Assembly: GCA_900755995.1 (NCBI GenBank)
Contig: CAAEIM010000109.1
Span: 1-22,150 of the forward strand
DNA from: Clostridia bacterium
Lineage (GTDB): Bacteria; Bacillota; Clostridia; Oscillospirales; Acutalibacteraceae
Length of the DNA stretch: 22,150 nt
Reading direction: 5' to 3'
Positions 1 through 6,753 of the stretch are shown piece by piece. Each line of letters opens with the position of its first letter. The first letter of the stretch is position 1. The notes below the pieces were generated by a model that ran no database searches, was not told where the DNA came from, and worked only from the letters and a program-made list of their open reading frames with translations. The translations under genes were made by a program, and so were the position numbers.

Positions 1-153
1 GTCCGAGCAGGTAGTTAGGTTCATTTCAGACTAAATTTTCCCGGCAATCACTCTTATTAGAAAAGAACTAAGCAATTGTCGGGCATAGTAAGTTTTTATT
101 ATATGAAACCGTCTGCTCGAATATGTGCAGCCCACCGGCTGCCTGCCCACCGG
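1..153 (+). repeat. Structured intergenic repeat, copy A
   Basis: Member of the dispersed repeat family of this window. The left arm CCGAGCAGGTAGTT is at 3-16, an inner arm CCCGGCAAT lies near 40-48, its partner ATTGTCGGG near 76-84, the right arm GTCTGCTCG at 111-119, and a terminal hairpin GCAGCC-CACC-GGCTGC at 127-142 is followed by a second partial hairpin. The inner arms pair with one G-T wobble, which suggests selection as RNA or simple decay. The copy may extend left of the window. It ends about 8 bases before the ribosome site of the next gene. Confidence 0.8.
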
Positions 154-170
154 ATGCTATGGAGGTTTAT

Positions 171-641
171 ATGAGAATTTTGGTTTTATCGGATACACAC
201 GGAGATTACAACAGAATGATGAAAGCAGTAAGAGAACAGCCCGCAGCCGAGGTTATTATTCATTGCGGCGACGGGCAGGATCAGGTGGAGTATTTGAAAG
301 AAAGCTTCACCGACAAAATGATTGTGGGCGTTCGGGGCAACTGCGACTGGAACAGTATGCTTCCCGCAACTGAAACCCTGAGAATTAACGGAAAAACTAT
401 TTTTATTACCCACGGCCATCTGTACAACGCTAAGGTCGGGCTTTACACCATAATCTGCGCCGCACGGGAGGCAAAGGCTGATATTCTCTGCTTCGGTCAC
501 ACGCACACTCCTCTCTCTCTCTACGAGGACGGACTCTATGTATTAAATCCCGGCAGCTGCGGCGGCTATTATGCAAGCTACGGAATTATTGACATAACCG
601 ACAAGGGCGAGATTGTCACAAACACTGTGCCGGTAAAATGA
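171..641 (+). CDS. yfcE: YfcE/MJ0936-type metallophosphodiesterase
   Basis: A 156-residue calcineurin-like phosphoesterase of the short YfcE/MJ0936 family, a cytoplasmic metal-dependent phosphodiesterase whose physiological substrate is generally unknown. The dimetal site is complete: D8 and H10 in SDTHGD, D34 in HCGDG, N57 in RGNCDW, H81 in THGH, and H110 and H112 in GHTHTP. Length is normal for the family. The ATG at 171 is chosen because GGAGG at 161-165 sits five bases upstream and the protein then begins MRILVLSDTHG, as family members do. An open frame continues upstream to 123, but it would be encoded by repeat copy A. In many Firmicutes this gene follows the rdgB nucleotide pyrophosphatase, which may lie left of the window. 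Function as a phosphodiesterase is secure, substrate is not. Confidence 0.9.
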   Translation: MRILVLSDTHGDYNRMMKAVREQPAAEVIIHCGDGQDQVEYLKESFTDKMIVGVRGNCDWNSMLPATETLRINGKTIFITHGHLYNAKVGLYTIICAAREAKADILCFGHTHTPLSLYEDGLYVLNPGSCGGYYASYGIIDITDKGEIVTNTVPVK

Positions 642-666
642 TTGTGTAGCATAATTTTTGGTTTTG

Positions 667-675
667 TGTTATACT
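667..675 (+). promoter_or_regulatory. Candidate extended -10 promoter for holB-ricT
   Basis: TGTTATACT is an extended -10 element 22 bases before the GTG of holB. No convincing -35 is seen at 16-18 bases upstream, so this is a weak call. Read-through from the phosphodiesterase gene, which ends only 56 bases before holB, is the alternative. Confidence 0.35.
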
Positions 676-697
676 TAAATAATAGGGAGGCGATACG

Positions 698-1561
698 GTG
701 AATTACGGAGATTTTGACTTTGACTCCGCTCTCAGGCAAAGGCTTGACGGCTTGTTTTCTCAAAACCGTCAGCCACACGCAATCGTAATTGAGGGCGCAG
801 ATACCAAAAAATGCGAAAGACTTGCAACATTTCTCACAATGCGCTCTGTGTGCAGAGCAGAGAACAAGCCCTGCGGAAAATGCGACCAGTGCATTAAGGC
901 AGGACAGCAGGCACATCCCGACATTTACTACGCCCGTCCCGAAAAGAAAACGCAGATTTACTCTATGGAGCAGATGCGTGATATTATTGAAAACGCAAGC
1001 ATCCGCCCGAACGAGACTGATATAAAAATATTTGTGTTTAAAAATGCAGACGAAAGGCTTTCGCCCGTTGTGCAGAACTCGCTGTTAAAGCTGCTTGAGG
1101 AGCCGCCGCAAAACTCACTGTTTCTGCTGATTTGCAGGAATTCAAGGGGACTTTTGAATACTATTTTGTCACGCTGTACGGTGATTGCGGTAAAGGGCAG
1201 CGAGAGCTACTCAGAAGAGGCGCTTGAGCTTGCAAAGAAAATTGCCCTCGGTACGGTTGCCTTGAGTGAATGGGAGCTTTTGTCGGCGCTTTCCGCTTTT
1301 TCAGACAGGCAGATGGCGGACGAAACGCTCTCCGTGCTTTCGGTGATTTTCAGAGATTGCATAGCGCAGGCAAGGGGAACGGCGGCGATTATAGATTCTC
1401 AGCTTGCGCAGACGCTGAGTAAAAGAATAACAACCGGTATGGCTTTGCAGCTTGTAGAGGCAACTGCACTTGCAAGGCAAAAAATACCGCAGAATGTAAA
1501 TATGGATTTGCTCTCCGCATTTTTGAGCGGTGAGTACAGGAGGATAATATGGCAGAGATAA
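698..1561 (+). CDS. holB: DNA polymerase III delta' subunit (HolB)
   Basis: Clamp-loader subunit of 287 residues that helps load the beta clamp onto primed DNA. It has the AAA+ fold of the delta'/DnaX family. The P-loop region (about 31-43, IEGADTKKCERLA) lacks a functional GKT, as is usual for delta'. A zinc module is visible as C52, C59, C62 and C65. The SRC motif of clamp-loader subunits appears as NTILSRCTV near residues 150-158. The GTG start at 698 is supported by AGGGAGG at 684-690, seven bases upstream. The last 13 bases overlap ricT, so the two are translationally coupled. The pairing with ricT is a conserved Firmicute arrangement (holB-yaaT in Bacillus), which supports the assignment over other AAA+ proteins. 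Confidence 0.92.
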   Translation: MNYGDFDFDSALRQRLDGLFSQNRQPHAIVIEGADTKKCERLATFLTMRSVCRAENKPCGKCDQCIKAGQQAHPDIYYARPEKKTQIYSMEQMRDIIENASIRPNETDIKIFVFKNADERLSPVVQNSLLKLLEEPPQNSLFLLICRNSRGLLNTILSRCTVIAVKGSESYSEEALELAKKIALGTVALSEWELLSALSAFSDRQMADETLSVLSVIFRDCIAQARGTAAIIDSQLAQTLSKRITTGMALQLVEATALARQKIPQNVNMDLLSAFLSGEYRRIIWQR

Positions 1562-2415
1562 TCGGAGTCAGATTTAAAGAGGTGGGCAAGGTATATTATT
1601 TTGACCCGCTTGATAATAAGCTCAGTACGGGCGATATGGTAATTGTTGAAACCACAAGAGGACTTGAGTGCGGTATGGTTGCCATTGCAAACAAAATGAT
1701 AGCTGATGATGAGCTTTCCTATCCGCTCAAGCCTCTAATAAGAATTGCTACCGAAGCCGACCTCAGGCACCTTGAGGAAAACAAGCTCAGGGAAAAGGAG
1801 GCGTACAAAATCTGCGAGCAGAAAATAGCCGCCCATAAGCTTGAAATGAAGCTTGTGGGGGTGGAATGTACATTTGACAACAGCAAAATTTTGTTTTACT
1901 TTACCGCAGACGGCAGAGTGGATTTCAGAGCGCTTGTCAAGGATTTGGCGTCGGTATTCAGAACAAGAATAGAGCTTCGGCAGATTGGCGTGCGTGACGA
2001 GGCAAAAATGCTTGGCGGTCTGGGCGTGTGCGGCAAGCCGTTCTGCTGTTCAAGCTTTATGGGCGAATTTCAGCCGGTGTCTATCAAAATGGCTAAGGAG
2101 CAGGGACTCTCGCTCTCTCCTGTTAAGATTTCAGGCACCTGCGGCAGACTTATGTGTTGTTTAAAGTATGAGCAGGAGGCATATACCGATTTGCTCAAAA
2201 AGACCCCAAAGGTGGGCGCTATTGTCAATACCCCCGACGGCAGGGGACTTGTTGTTGAAAACAACCTTATTGCAGGCACTCTCAAGGTCAAGCTCAACAA
2301 TACCCCTCAGGAAGCTCCCGCAAAAGCCTACAGTGTAAAGCAGTGCAAAATTGTTAAGGACGGCTATATCAAGGTGGACAAGGAAGAAATGGAAAAATTA
2401 AAGGGGTTAGAATAA
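1549..2415 (+). CDS. ricT: PSP1-domain protein RicT (YaaT)
   Basis: A 288-residue PSP1-domain protein. In Bacillus subtilis RicT (YaaT) joins RicA and RicF in a complex that carries two [4Fe-4S] clusters and promotes RNase Y-dependent mRNA maturation; that role is family knowledge, not seen here. The sequence shows the family hallmark cysteine pairs CGKPFCC (C161, C166, C167) and CGRLMCC (C198, C203, C204), a PSP1 core over about residues 60-145 and a basic C-terminal tail. The ATG at 1549 has AGGAGG at 1538-1543, inside the last codons of holB. Length is close to the Bacillus protein. No RicA (YmcA) or RicF (YlbF) homologue is encoded in this window. Confidence 0.9.
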   Translation: MAEIIGVRFKEVGKVYYFDPLDNKLSTGDMVIVETTRGLECGMVAIANKMIADDELSYPLKPLIRIATEADLRHLEENKLREKEAYKICEQKIAAHKLEMKLVGVECTFDNSKILFYFTADGRVDFRALVKDLASVFRTRIELRQIGVRDEAKMLGGLGVCGKPFCCSSFMGEFQPVSIKMAKEQGLSLSPVKISGTCGRLMCCLKYEQEAYTDLLKKTPKVGAIVNTPDGRGLVVENNLIAGTLKVKLNNTPQEAPAKAYSVKQCKIVKDGYIKVDKEEMEKLKGLE

Positions 2416-2442
2416 CCTAACTAAATATTCCCTTGTAATTAA

Positions 2443-2499
2443 TTGTTTTTTAAAAAATATTGCTAAAATTCTTGCTTTTTAAAAAATATATGTTACAAT
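2443..2499 (+). promoter_or_regulatory. Tandem, duplicated promoters for the ferredoxin gene
   Basis: P2 is TTGCTT (2472-2477), 16 bases, TACAAT (2494-2499) with an upstream TG, an extended -10. P1, about 30 bases upstream, is TTGTTT (2443-2448), 15 bases, TAAAAT (2464-2469), also with TG in front. Both contain the same TTTTTAAAAAATAT core (2447-2460 and 2476-2489), so P1 and P2 look like a duplicated promoter cassette. P2 is the better match. Confidence 0.65.
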
Positions 2500-2531
2500 A
2501 TAGGTGTAATATTTCACAGGAGGTGTTTTTA

Positions 2532-2702
2532 ATGGCATACCAGATTAGTGATGATTGCATCAAGTGCGGAGCTTGTGCTGAGGAGTGTCCTGTAAGCGCA
2601 ATTTCTGAGGGCGATGACAAGTATGTTATTGACGCTGATGTTTGTGTAGAGTGCGGAACTTGCGAGGCAACTTGTCCGGTTGGAGCACCTTCTCAGGCAT
2701 AA
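2532..2702 (+). CDS. 2[4Fe-4S] ferredoxin
   Basis: A 56-residue clostridial-type ferredoxin, a low-potential cytoplasmic electron carrier used by enzymes such as pyruvate:ferredoxin oxidoreductase and hydrogenase. Two CxxCxxCxxxC motifs are complete: C9-C12-C15-C19 and C38-C41-C44-C48, with the fourth cysteine of each motif completing the other cluster. A proline follows the last cysteine of each motif, as is typical. The ATG at 2532 is chosen because AGGAGGTG at 2518-2525 lies six bases before it and the protein then begins MAYQISDDC, the canonical family N-terminus; an open frame upstream to 2460 is promoter DNA. It has its own promoters and terminator and is therefore an independent unit inside the holB-rsmI neighbourhood. 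Confidence 0.96.
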   Translation: MAYQISDDCIKCGACAEECPVSAISEGDDKYVIDADVCVECGTCEATCPVGAPSQA

Positions 2703-2721
2703 GTTAATAATTAATCAAGTA

Positions 2722-2755
2722 AAAACAGCAAGGGAAGCTCCTTGCTGTTTTTTTA
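2722..2755 (+). terminator. Rho-independent terminator of the ferredoxin gene
   Basis: A 13-bp perfect stem, AAAAACAGCAAGG (2722-2734) with CCTTGCTGTTTTT (2741-2753), around a six-base loop, runs into a T tract ending at 2755. It lies 20 bases after the ferredoxin stop. Confidence 0.92.
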
Positions 2756-2780
2756 TTAAAATAAAGATTTGGAGAACAAG

Positions 2781-3257
2781 ATGAAGCTTCTTATAAAGCA
2801 AAGAGTGTTTTCGTGGACTGACACCTACGATATTTATGACGAATTTGGCGAGAAGAAATATTTGGTAAAGGCTGAGATGTTCAGCTTTACCCACCGAATA
2901 CATATTTACGACAGAATGGGCGGCGAAATCGGAACGATAAATCAAAGGTTCTTCTCTTTAATGCCTGCCTTTGATATTGAAATCGGCGGTGTAAGCTGTG
3001 GCAGCATTGAAAAGCAGCTTTCGCTTTTTAGTCCGAAGTATAATATTGATTACAACGGCTGGAGTTGCAAGGGCGACTTTATGGCGTGGAATTACAATGT
3101 GTATTCAGAAAACAGAGCCGTGGTGCATATTTCAAAGGAGATTTTCAGCTGGGGCGATACCTATGTAATTGATATAGAGGACCCGAGAGATGAGATTTTT
3201 GCTTTGATGCTTGCAATCGCCATAGACGCCGCAAATTGCAGCAATGACAGGCATTAA
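2781..3257 (+). CDS. LURP-one-related family protein
   Basis: A 158-residue protein resembling the LURP-one-related (LOR, YxjI-like) family, a tubby-like beta-barrel fold of mostly unknown bacterial function. Visible support is the repeating beta-strand pattern with family phrases: a start KLLIKQRVFSWTDTYDIYDE, then YLVKAEMFSFTHRIHIYD, then GxIxQRFFSLMPAFDIEI, and a C-terminal helix rich in Ala, Ile and Asp (IFALMLAIAIDAA). FSWTDTYDIYD near the start resembles FSWGDTYVIDI near the end, consistent with pseudo-symmetry of the barrel. ATG 2781 is preferred over an in-frame TTG at 2769 because GGAG (2771-2774) lies six bases before it. There is no signal peptide. It follows the ferredoxin terminator by 25 bases and I see no clear promoter, so its expression may depend on read-through. 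Confidence 0.75.
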   Translation: MKLLIKQRVFSWTDTYDIYDEFGEKKYLVKAEMFSFTHRIHIYDRMGGEIGTINQRFFSLMPAFDIEIGGVSCGSIEKQLSLFSPKYNIDYNGWSCKGDFMAWNYNVYSENRAVVHISKEIFSWGDTYVIDIEDPRDEIFALMLAIAIDAANCSNDRH

Positions 3258-3277
3258 GTCAAAACGCTGTAGGTGTC

Positions 3278-3306
3278 TTGCAGTTTTAAGGCTGCGGTAG
3301 TATAAT
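3278..3306 (+). promoter_or_regulatory. Promoter for the trmN6-rsmI-folC operon
   Basis: TTGCAG (3278-3283) and a perfect TATAAT (3301-3306) are separated by 17 bases. The predicted transcript would have a leader of about 90 bases before trmN6. No other promoter-like sequence is seen before the next three overlapping genes. Confidence 0.75.
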
Positions 3307-3379
3307 TATAAAGATATAATTTTCAGAGCTATTGAGTAAAAATACAAGGAGAGTGCGAGGTGCTTCCGAATTGCGGATT

Positions 3380-3400
3380 ATGTGCGCCTGCGCCGTATGA
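3380..3400 (+). other. Possible leader mini-ORF before trmN6
   Basis: ATG at 3380 opens a six-codon frame (MCACAV) whose TGA stop (3398-3400) lies three bases before the trmN6 ATG, in the same frame. The only good ribosome site in the leader, AAGGAG at 3346-3351, is far from both starts but eight bases before a GTG at 3360 in another frame. Translation reaching trmN6 by re-initiation is possible. It may also be chance. Confidence 0.25.
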
Positions 3401-3403
3401 AAA

Positions 3404-4165
3404 ATGGAGAATTTGCACCTTGAGCCGTTGGGAAACGGCATTGAAATATATGTTACCAAAAGCTACAGGTATTCAACCGACACAATCCTGCTTGCGGATT
3501 TTTCAAAGCCGCAGAGCGGCAAAAAGTGCGTGGAACTTGGCACGGGCTGCGGCACAATTCCGCTTTTGTGGTGTCGTGACAACAGAAATTTAAAAATTGA
3601 CGCTGTGGAAATTCAGGAAAACGCCTGCCTGCTTGCCGAAAAAAGCGTAAGGCACAACCGTCTTGAGGACTGCATAAATGTTGTAAACGCCGATTTGTGC
3701 TCACTGAAGGGCAGGCTTGAGTTTGGCTGCTATGATGTGGTTGTGTGCAATCCGCCTTATAAGATAGGGGGCGGCGGAGTTAAAAATCCAAGCTCGGCAA
3801 GGCTGATAGCCAGGCACGAGAGCGAGTGCACTCTTGACGATATTTGCGCCGCAGCGGCAAAGCTTTTGCAGTTCGGCGGCAGATTTTTTATGTGCCAGCG
3901 CCCCGAAAGGCTGAGCGACGTTATGGAGTCAATGAGAAAATTTGATATTGAGCCAAAGACCCTGCGGCTTGTTCAGCAGAGGGTTTCAAAAGCGCCCAAG
4001 CTGTTTTTGCTTGAGGGCAGACGGGGCGGCAAAAGAGGATTTTTAAACGTACTGCCCACACTTTTTGTAGAAGATGAAAGCGGCAGTTTTTCTCAGGAAA
4101 TGCTTGAGATTTACGGCTGCTACAAAAAAGACTATATAGAAAATGCAGAGGAAAGCAAAGTATGA
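3404..4165 (+). CDS. trmN6: tRNA1(Val) adenine-N6 methyltransferase-like (TrmN6/YabB)
   Basis: A 253-residue class I SAM-dependent methyltransferase of the TrmN6/YabB family, which methylates A37 of tRNA1(Val) in E. coli. SAM motif I is at 44-50 (ELGTGCG), and the catalytic NPPY of amino-group methyltransferases is at N116-Y119. The N-terminus LEPLGNGIEIYVTKSYRYSTDTILLADF matches how clostridial members begin, supporting ATG 3404; a TGA at 3398 closes the frame just upstream. No Shine-Dalgarno sequence sits at normal distance, which is odd for this window. The gene overlaps rsmI by four bases (ATGA) and lies in the conserved holB-yaaT-yabB-rsmI neighbourhood. Substrate tRNA in Firmicutes is inferred, not shown. 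Confidence 0.87.
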   Translation: MENLHLEPLGNGIEIYVTKSYRYSTDTILLADFSKPQSGKKCVELGTGCGTIPLLWCRDNRNLKIDAVEIQENACLLAEKSVRHNRLEDCINVVNADLCSLKGRLEFGCYDVVVCNPPYKIGGGGVKNPSSARLIARHESECTLDDICAAAAKLLQFGGRFFMCQRPERLSDVMESMRKFDIEPKTLRLVQQRVSKAPKLFLLEGRRGGKRGFLNVLPTLFVEDESGSFSQEMLEIYGCYKKDYIENAEESKV

Positions 4166-4986
4166 GCGGAATTTTATATGTAACGGGAACGCCAATAGGC
4201 AACCTCTCCGACCTCTCGCCGAGGGCGGTGGAAACGCTGAAAAGCGTAGATTTTATTGCGGCGGAGGACACGAGGGTAACGCTGAAGCTCCTCAATCATT
4301 TTGGAATAAAAAAGCCGATGGTAAGCTACTTTGAGCACAATAAGCGTGAGAGGGGAGAGATTATCTGCGCAAGGATAGAGCAGGGCGAAAGCTGCGCCAT
4401 TGTTACTGACGCAGGTATGCCCTGTATCTCTGACCCGGGGGAGGATTTGGTAAAGCTGTGCGAGGAGCGTGGCATTAAAACCGTAGTTATCCCCGGCCCG
4501 AGCGCAGTTATCTCGGCGCTTGCGGTGTCGGGACTGAGTACGGGAAGATTTACCTTTGAGGGATTTCTCAGCGTAAACAAAAAGAGCCGCCTTGACCATC
4601 TCAACAGCCTTGCAAACGAGCACAGGACGATGATTTTTTATGAAGCTCCGCACAAGCTGCCGCAAACCCTGCGTGACCTTTACTCAGCCTTTGGCGACAG
4701 AAAGCTGACTATTGTCAGGGAAATTACAAAAATCCACGAGGAGGTAATCCGCACCACCACAAAATATGCCGCCGAAAACCTGAGTGACGGCAGCATAAAG
4801 GGAGAGATAGTGCTGGTACTTGAGGGTGCAGAACAGAAAAGCGAGAACGAGGAGTTTACGCTTGAGTATGCGGTTGAAACCGCCAGAAAACTGATTGAAA
4901 AGGGTGAACGCCCTACTGACGCTGCAAAGGAGGCGGCGGCACTCACCGGCTTTAAGAAGAACGAAATTTATAAGGAGCTGTTATGA
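4162..4986 (+). CDS. rsmI: 16S rRNA (cytidine1402-2'-O)-methyltransferase RsmI
   Basis: A 274-residue tetrapyrrole-methylase-fold enzyme that 2'-O-methylates C1402 of 16S rRNA in the decoding centre, using SAM. Family motifs are clear: GTPIGNL (9-15), AAEDTR (33-38), TDAGMP (82-87) followed by ISDPG, and PGPSA (111-115). The C-terminal extension with PTDAAKEAAALTGFKKNEIYKELL is typical of RsmI and separates it from cobalamin-pathway methylases. The start overlaps the trmN6 stop as ATGA (4162-4165) and its own stop overlaps the folC start in the same way at 4983-4986, so all three genes are translationally coupled. Confidence 0.95.
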   Translation: MSGILYVTGTPIGNLSDLSPRAVETLKSVDFIAAEDTRVTLKLLNHFGIKKPMVSYFEHNKRERGEIICARIEQGESCAIVTDAGMPCISDPGEDLVKLCEERGIKTVVIPGPSAVISALAVSGLSTGRFTFEGFLSVNKKSRLDHLNSLANEHRTMIFYEAPHKLPQTLRDLYSAFGDRKLTIVREITKIHEEVIRTTTKYAAENLSDGSIKGEIVLVLEGAEQKSENEEFTLEYAVETARKLIEKGERPTDAAKEAAALTGFKKNEIYKELL

Positions 4987-6278
4987 TGACCTACGAACAG
5001 GCTGTTGAAAAAATACATTCTCTGCTGACCTTCGGTGCCCGTCCGGGACTTGACAGAATGAGGATATTCCTCGAAAAGCTCGGCAATCCTCAGGACAGGC
5101 TCAGGTATATTCACGTTGCAGGTACAAACGGCAAAGGTTCGGTCTGCGCTGTGCTGTCGGCGGTGCTTGCAAAGGCGGGCTACAAAACGGGACTTTTCAT
5201 TTCTCCCTACATCACAGATTTTCGTGAGAGAATACAGATAAACAATGAGATGATTTCAAAGGAAACTCTGACCGAAGCGGTTGAAAAAATCTTTCCTATT
5301 TTAGAAAAACTGCGAGAGGACGGCGTAATCATCACTGAGTTTGAGTATGTAAACGCTTTGCAGTTTTATATTCACGCAAACGAGAACTGCGACATTGTGG
5401 TGCTCGAAACGGGAATGGGTGGTCTGCTCGACTGCACAAATGTAATTTTGCCGCCGCTTTGCTCGGTGATTACAACCATAGGTCTTGACCACACTGCTGT
5501 TCTCGGCAATACCGTTGAGGAAATTGCAGAGCAGAAATGCGGAATTATAAAGAAAGGCTCAATAGCCGTTACCTCAAGGCAGGAAAACAGCGTTATGCAG
5601 GTGATAGAAAAAACCTGCGACAGCACAGGTGTACCTCTGTTCAGAAGTGAGGACGCCGAGATTAAGGTGATAGGTGAAAGTATTGAAAGCACGGTTTTTG
5701 AGTACGGAAATATTGAGCTTGAGCTGCATCTGATTGGCGAGCACCAGCTTGAAAATGTTAAAACAGCGCTTACAGCATTAAAGGCGCTTTGCGACAGCGG
5801 AAAAATCAGCGTGAGCGCAGAGGCACTCAGGCAGGGCGTGTCAAATGCCCAAAATCCTGCAAGACTTGAGCTTATGGGCAAAAACCCCGTGGTTTTGCTT
5901 GACGGAGCGCACAATCCAAACGGAATTGAGGCTCTGACAAGGGCGATAAAAAAATATCTGCCAAACCAAAAGAGAATCTGCCTTATGGGTATGCTTGCAG
6001 ACAAGGACAGCGCAAGCTCAATAAAGCTGCTTGAGGGACTTTTTGAAAAGGTGTTTACCGTAACCGTTGACAATCCGAGAACCCTGACAGCCGGGGCGCT
6101 TGCCGAAAAATGCAGACCGCATTTTTCTGAGGTAGAGGCTTTTGATGATACAAGAGCTGCCCTTGAAGCGGCACTGAAAACGGCGAGGGATGAAAACCTG
6201 CCCCTTGTTATCTGCGGCTCACTTTACCTTGCAGGCGAATTAAGACCTTTTTTAGCCCGAGCGGATAGTTTGCTTTAA
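4983..6278 (+). CDS. folC: Folylpolyglutamate / dihydrofolate synthase FolC
   Basis: A 431-residue Mur-ligase-family enzyme that adds glutamate to folates with ATP and, in many bacteria, also makes dihydrofolate. The P-loop GTNGKGS is at 47-53, ISPYITDFRERIQIN follows near 70-84, the LETGMGGLLDCTNV region carries family residues, and HNPNG is at 310-314. AAGGAG at 4972-4977 is five bases before ATG 4983, with a second in-frame ATG at 4986. The first start overlaps the rsmI stop. The last seven codons (ARADSLL) and the TAA fall inside a dispersed repeat (copy B), so the C-terminus appears to have been rewritten by repeat insertion. The core is complete, so activity is expected. Confidence 0.94.
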   Translation: MMTYEQAVEKIHSLLTFGARPGLDRMRIFLEKLGNPQDRLRYIHVAGTNGKGSVCAVLSAVLAKAGYKTGLFISPYITDFRERIQINNEMISKETLTEAVEKIFPILEKLREDGVIITEFEYVNALQFYIHANENCDIVVLETGMGGLLDCTNVILPPLCSVITTIGLDHTAVLGNTVEEIAEQKCGIIKKGSIAVTSRQENSVMQVIEKTCDSTGVPLFRSEDAEIKVIGESIESTVFEYGNIELELHLIGEHQLENVKTALTALKALCDSGKISVSAEALRQGVSNAQNPARLELMGKNPVVLLDGAHNPNGIEALTRAIKKYLPNQKRICLMGMLADKDSASSIKLLEGLFEKVFTVTVDNPRTLTAGALAEKCRPHFSEVEAFDDTRAALEAALKTARDENLPLVICGSLYLAGELRPFLARADSLL

Positions 6279-6318
6279 TTCAAAACCTTTATTGCCCGAA
6301 AATGGGTTTTATATTATA
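6254..6318 (+). repeat. Structured intergenic repeat, copy B (left half)
   Basis: AGCCCGAGCGGATAGTTT at 6254-6271 is identical over these 18 bases to the left end of copy F (14700-14717), followed by the shared TTTAATTCAAA and CCCGAAAAT segments. It begins inside folC and supplies that gene's last seven codons and stop. The right half with the terminal hairpin is missing; a true terminator follows instead. Confidence 0.75.
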
Positions 6319-6350
6319 TCTGTCTGCCAAATAGTTTATTGACAAATTAG

Positions 6351-6389
6351 AACGGATTTACCGAGGAATATTCGGTAAATCCGTTTTTT
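6351..6389 (+). terminator. Rho-independent terminator of the trmN6-rsmI-folC operon
   Basis: A perfect 14-bp stem, AACGGATTTACCGA (6351-6364) with TCGGTAAATCCGTT (6372-6385), has a seven-base loop and ends in six T (6384-6389). It lies 73 bases after the folC stop. Confidence 0.93.
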
Positions 6390-6432
6390 AGATGTGTTAT
6401 TTAGTAATATGCACAAGAGGAGAAGATAGAGA

Positions 6433-6596
6433 GGGGAACCCCAGGCGTGGGTTCCCCACGAAAAACACTCCACCGGACTGTTTTTCTCCCCCTCCTGCGC
6501 TTATTTAAGCAGTAAGTTTCGCAGTCTGCCGACTGCGAGGAGGGCTTTGCCCCTCAACCCCACCGCCTTTTAAAAAAGGCGGGCGAAAACTTTTTA
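6433..6596. repeat. Cluster of short hairpins in the folC-GH13 gap
   Basis: No gene is seen here. Successive hairpins are GGGGAACCC/GGGTTCCCC (6433-6457, seven-base loop); AAAAACA/TGTTTTT (6461-6485, ending in five T); CGCAGTC/GACTGCG (6520-6537, four-base loop); and CCGCCTTTT/AAAAGGCGG (6563-6582). The last, with the following GGGCGAAAACTTTTT, recurs in diverged form at 6717-6753. The GCAGTC/GACTGC stem is the same as the terminal hairpin of repeat copies E, F and J, which links this cluster to the dispersed family. Some of these hairpins could end transcripts from either side of this convergent gap. Confidence 0.6.
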
Positions 6597-6716
6597 ATCG
6601 GACAGACAGTTTGGTTTAATTCAAACTTTATTTTCCCGAAAATCGCTCAGCAGTTGTCGGGCACAGGAGTTTTTTTACGATACTATCCACTCGGATATGT
6701 GCAGCCCACCGGCTGC
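6597..6716 (+). repeat. Structured intergenic repeat, copy C
   Basis: A compact copy of about 120 bases. The left arm is degenerate (TCGGACAGACAGTTTGG), the inner arms CCCGAAAATC and CAGTTGTCGGGCA are near 6635-6644 and 6651-6663, the right arm ACTATCCACTCGG is at 6682-6694, and the hairpin GCAGCC-CACC-GGCTGC is at 6701-6716. With the preceding GGCGGG hairpin it forms the first unit of a tandem repeat of about 159 bases. Confidence 0.85.
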
Positions 6717-6753
6717 CCCCACCGTCTTTTGAAAAAGGCGGGCGAAAATTTTT
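6717..6753 (+). repeat. Second copy of the CCACCG...GGCGGGCG hairpin module
   Basis: CCACCGTCTTTTGAAAAAGG followed by CGGGCGAAAATTTTT corresponds to 6560-6596 (CCACCGCCTTTTAAAAAAGG and so on). It sits exactly between repeat copies C and D and shows that the hairpin module and the dispersed repeat were duplicated together. Confidence 0.7.

Noticed and set aside
123..170. N-terminal extension of the phosphodiesterase from ATG 123
   Set aside because: These codons are the terminal hairpin of repeat copy A, and a good ribosome site precedes ATG 171, where the family N-terminus begins.
2460..2531. N-terminal extension of the ferredoxin
   Set aside because: The stretch is promoter and leader DNA; AGGAGGTG and the canonical MAYxIxDxC start are at 2532.
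2769..2780. TTG start for the LURP-one-like gene
   Set aside because: GGAG is placed six bases before ATG 2781 and would overlap the first codons if TTG 2769 were used.
3360..3593. 77-codon frame starting at GTG 3360 with a good ribosome site
   Set aside because: It overlaps trmN6 in another frame and encodes no recognisable sequence; at most a leader effect, noted under trmN6.
5372..6073. 233-codon open frame antisense to folC
   Set aside because: It is Ser/Ile/Leu-rich with no domain, and lies wholly within a gene with clear motifs.
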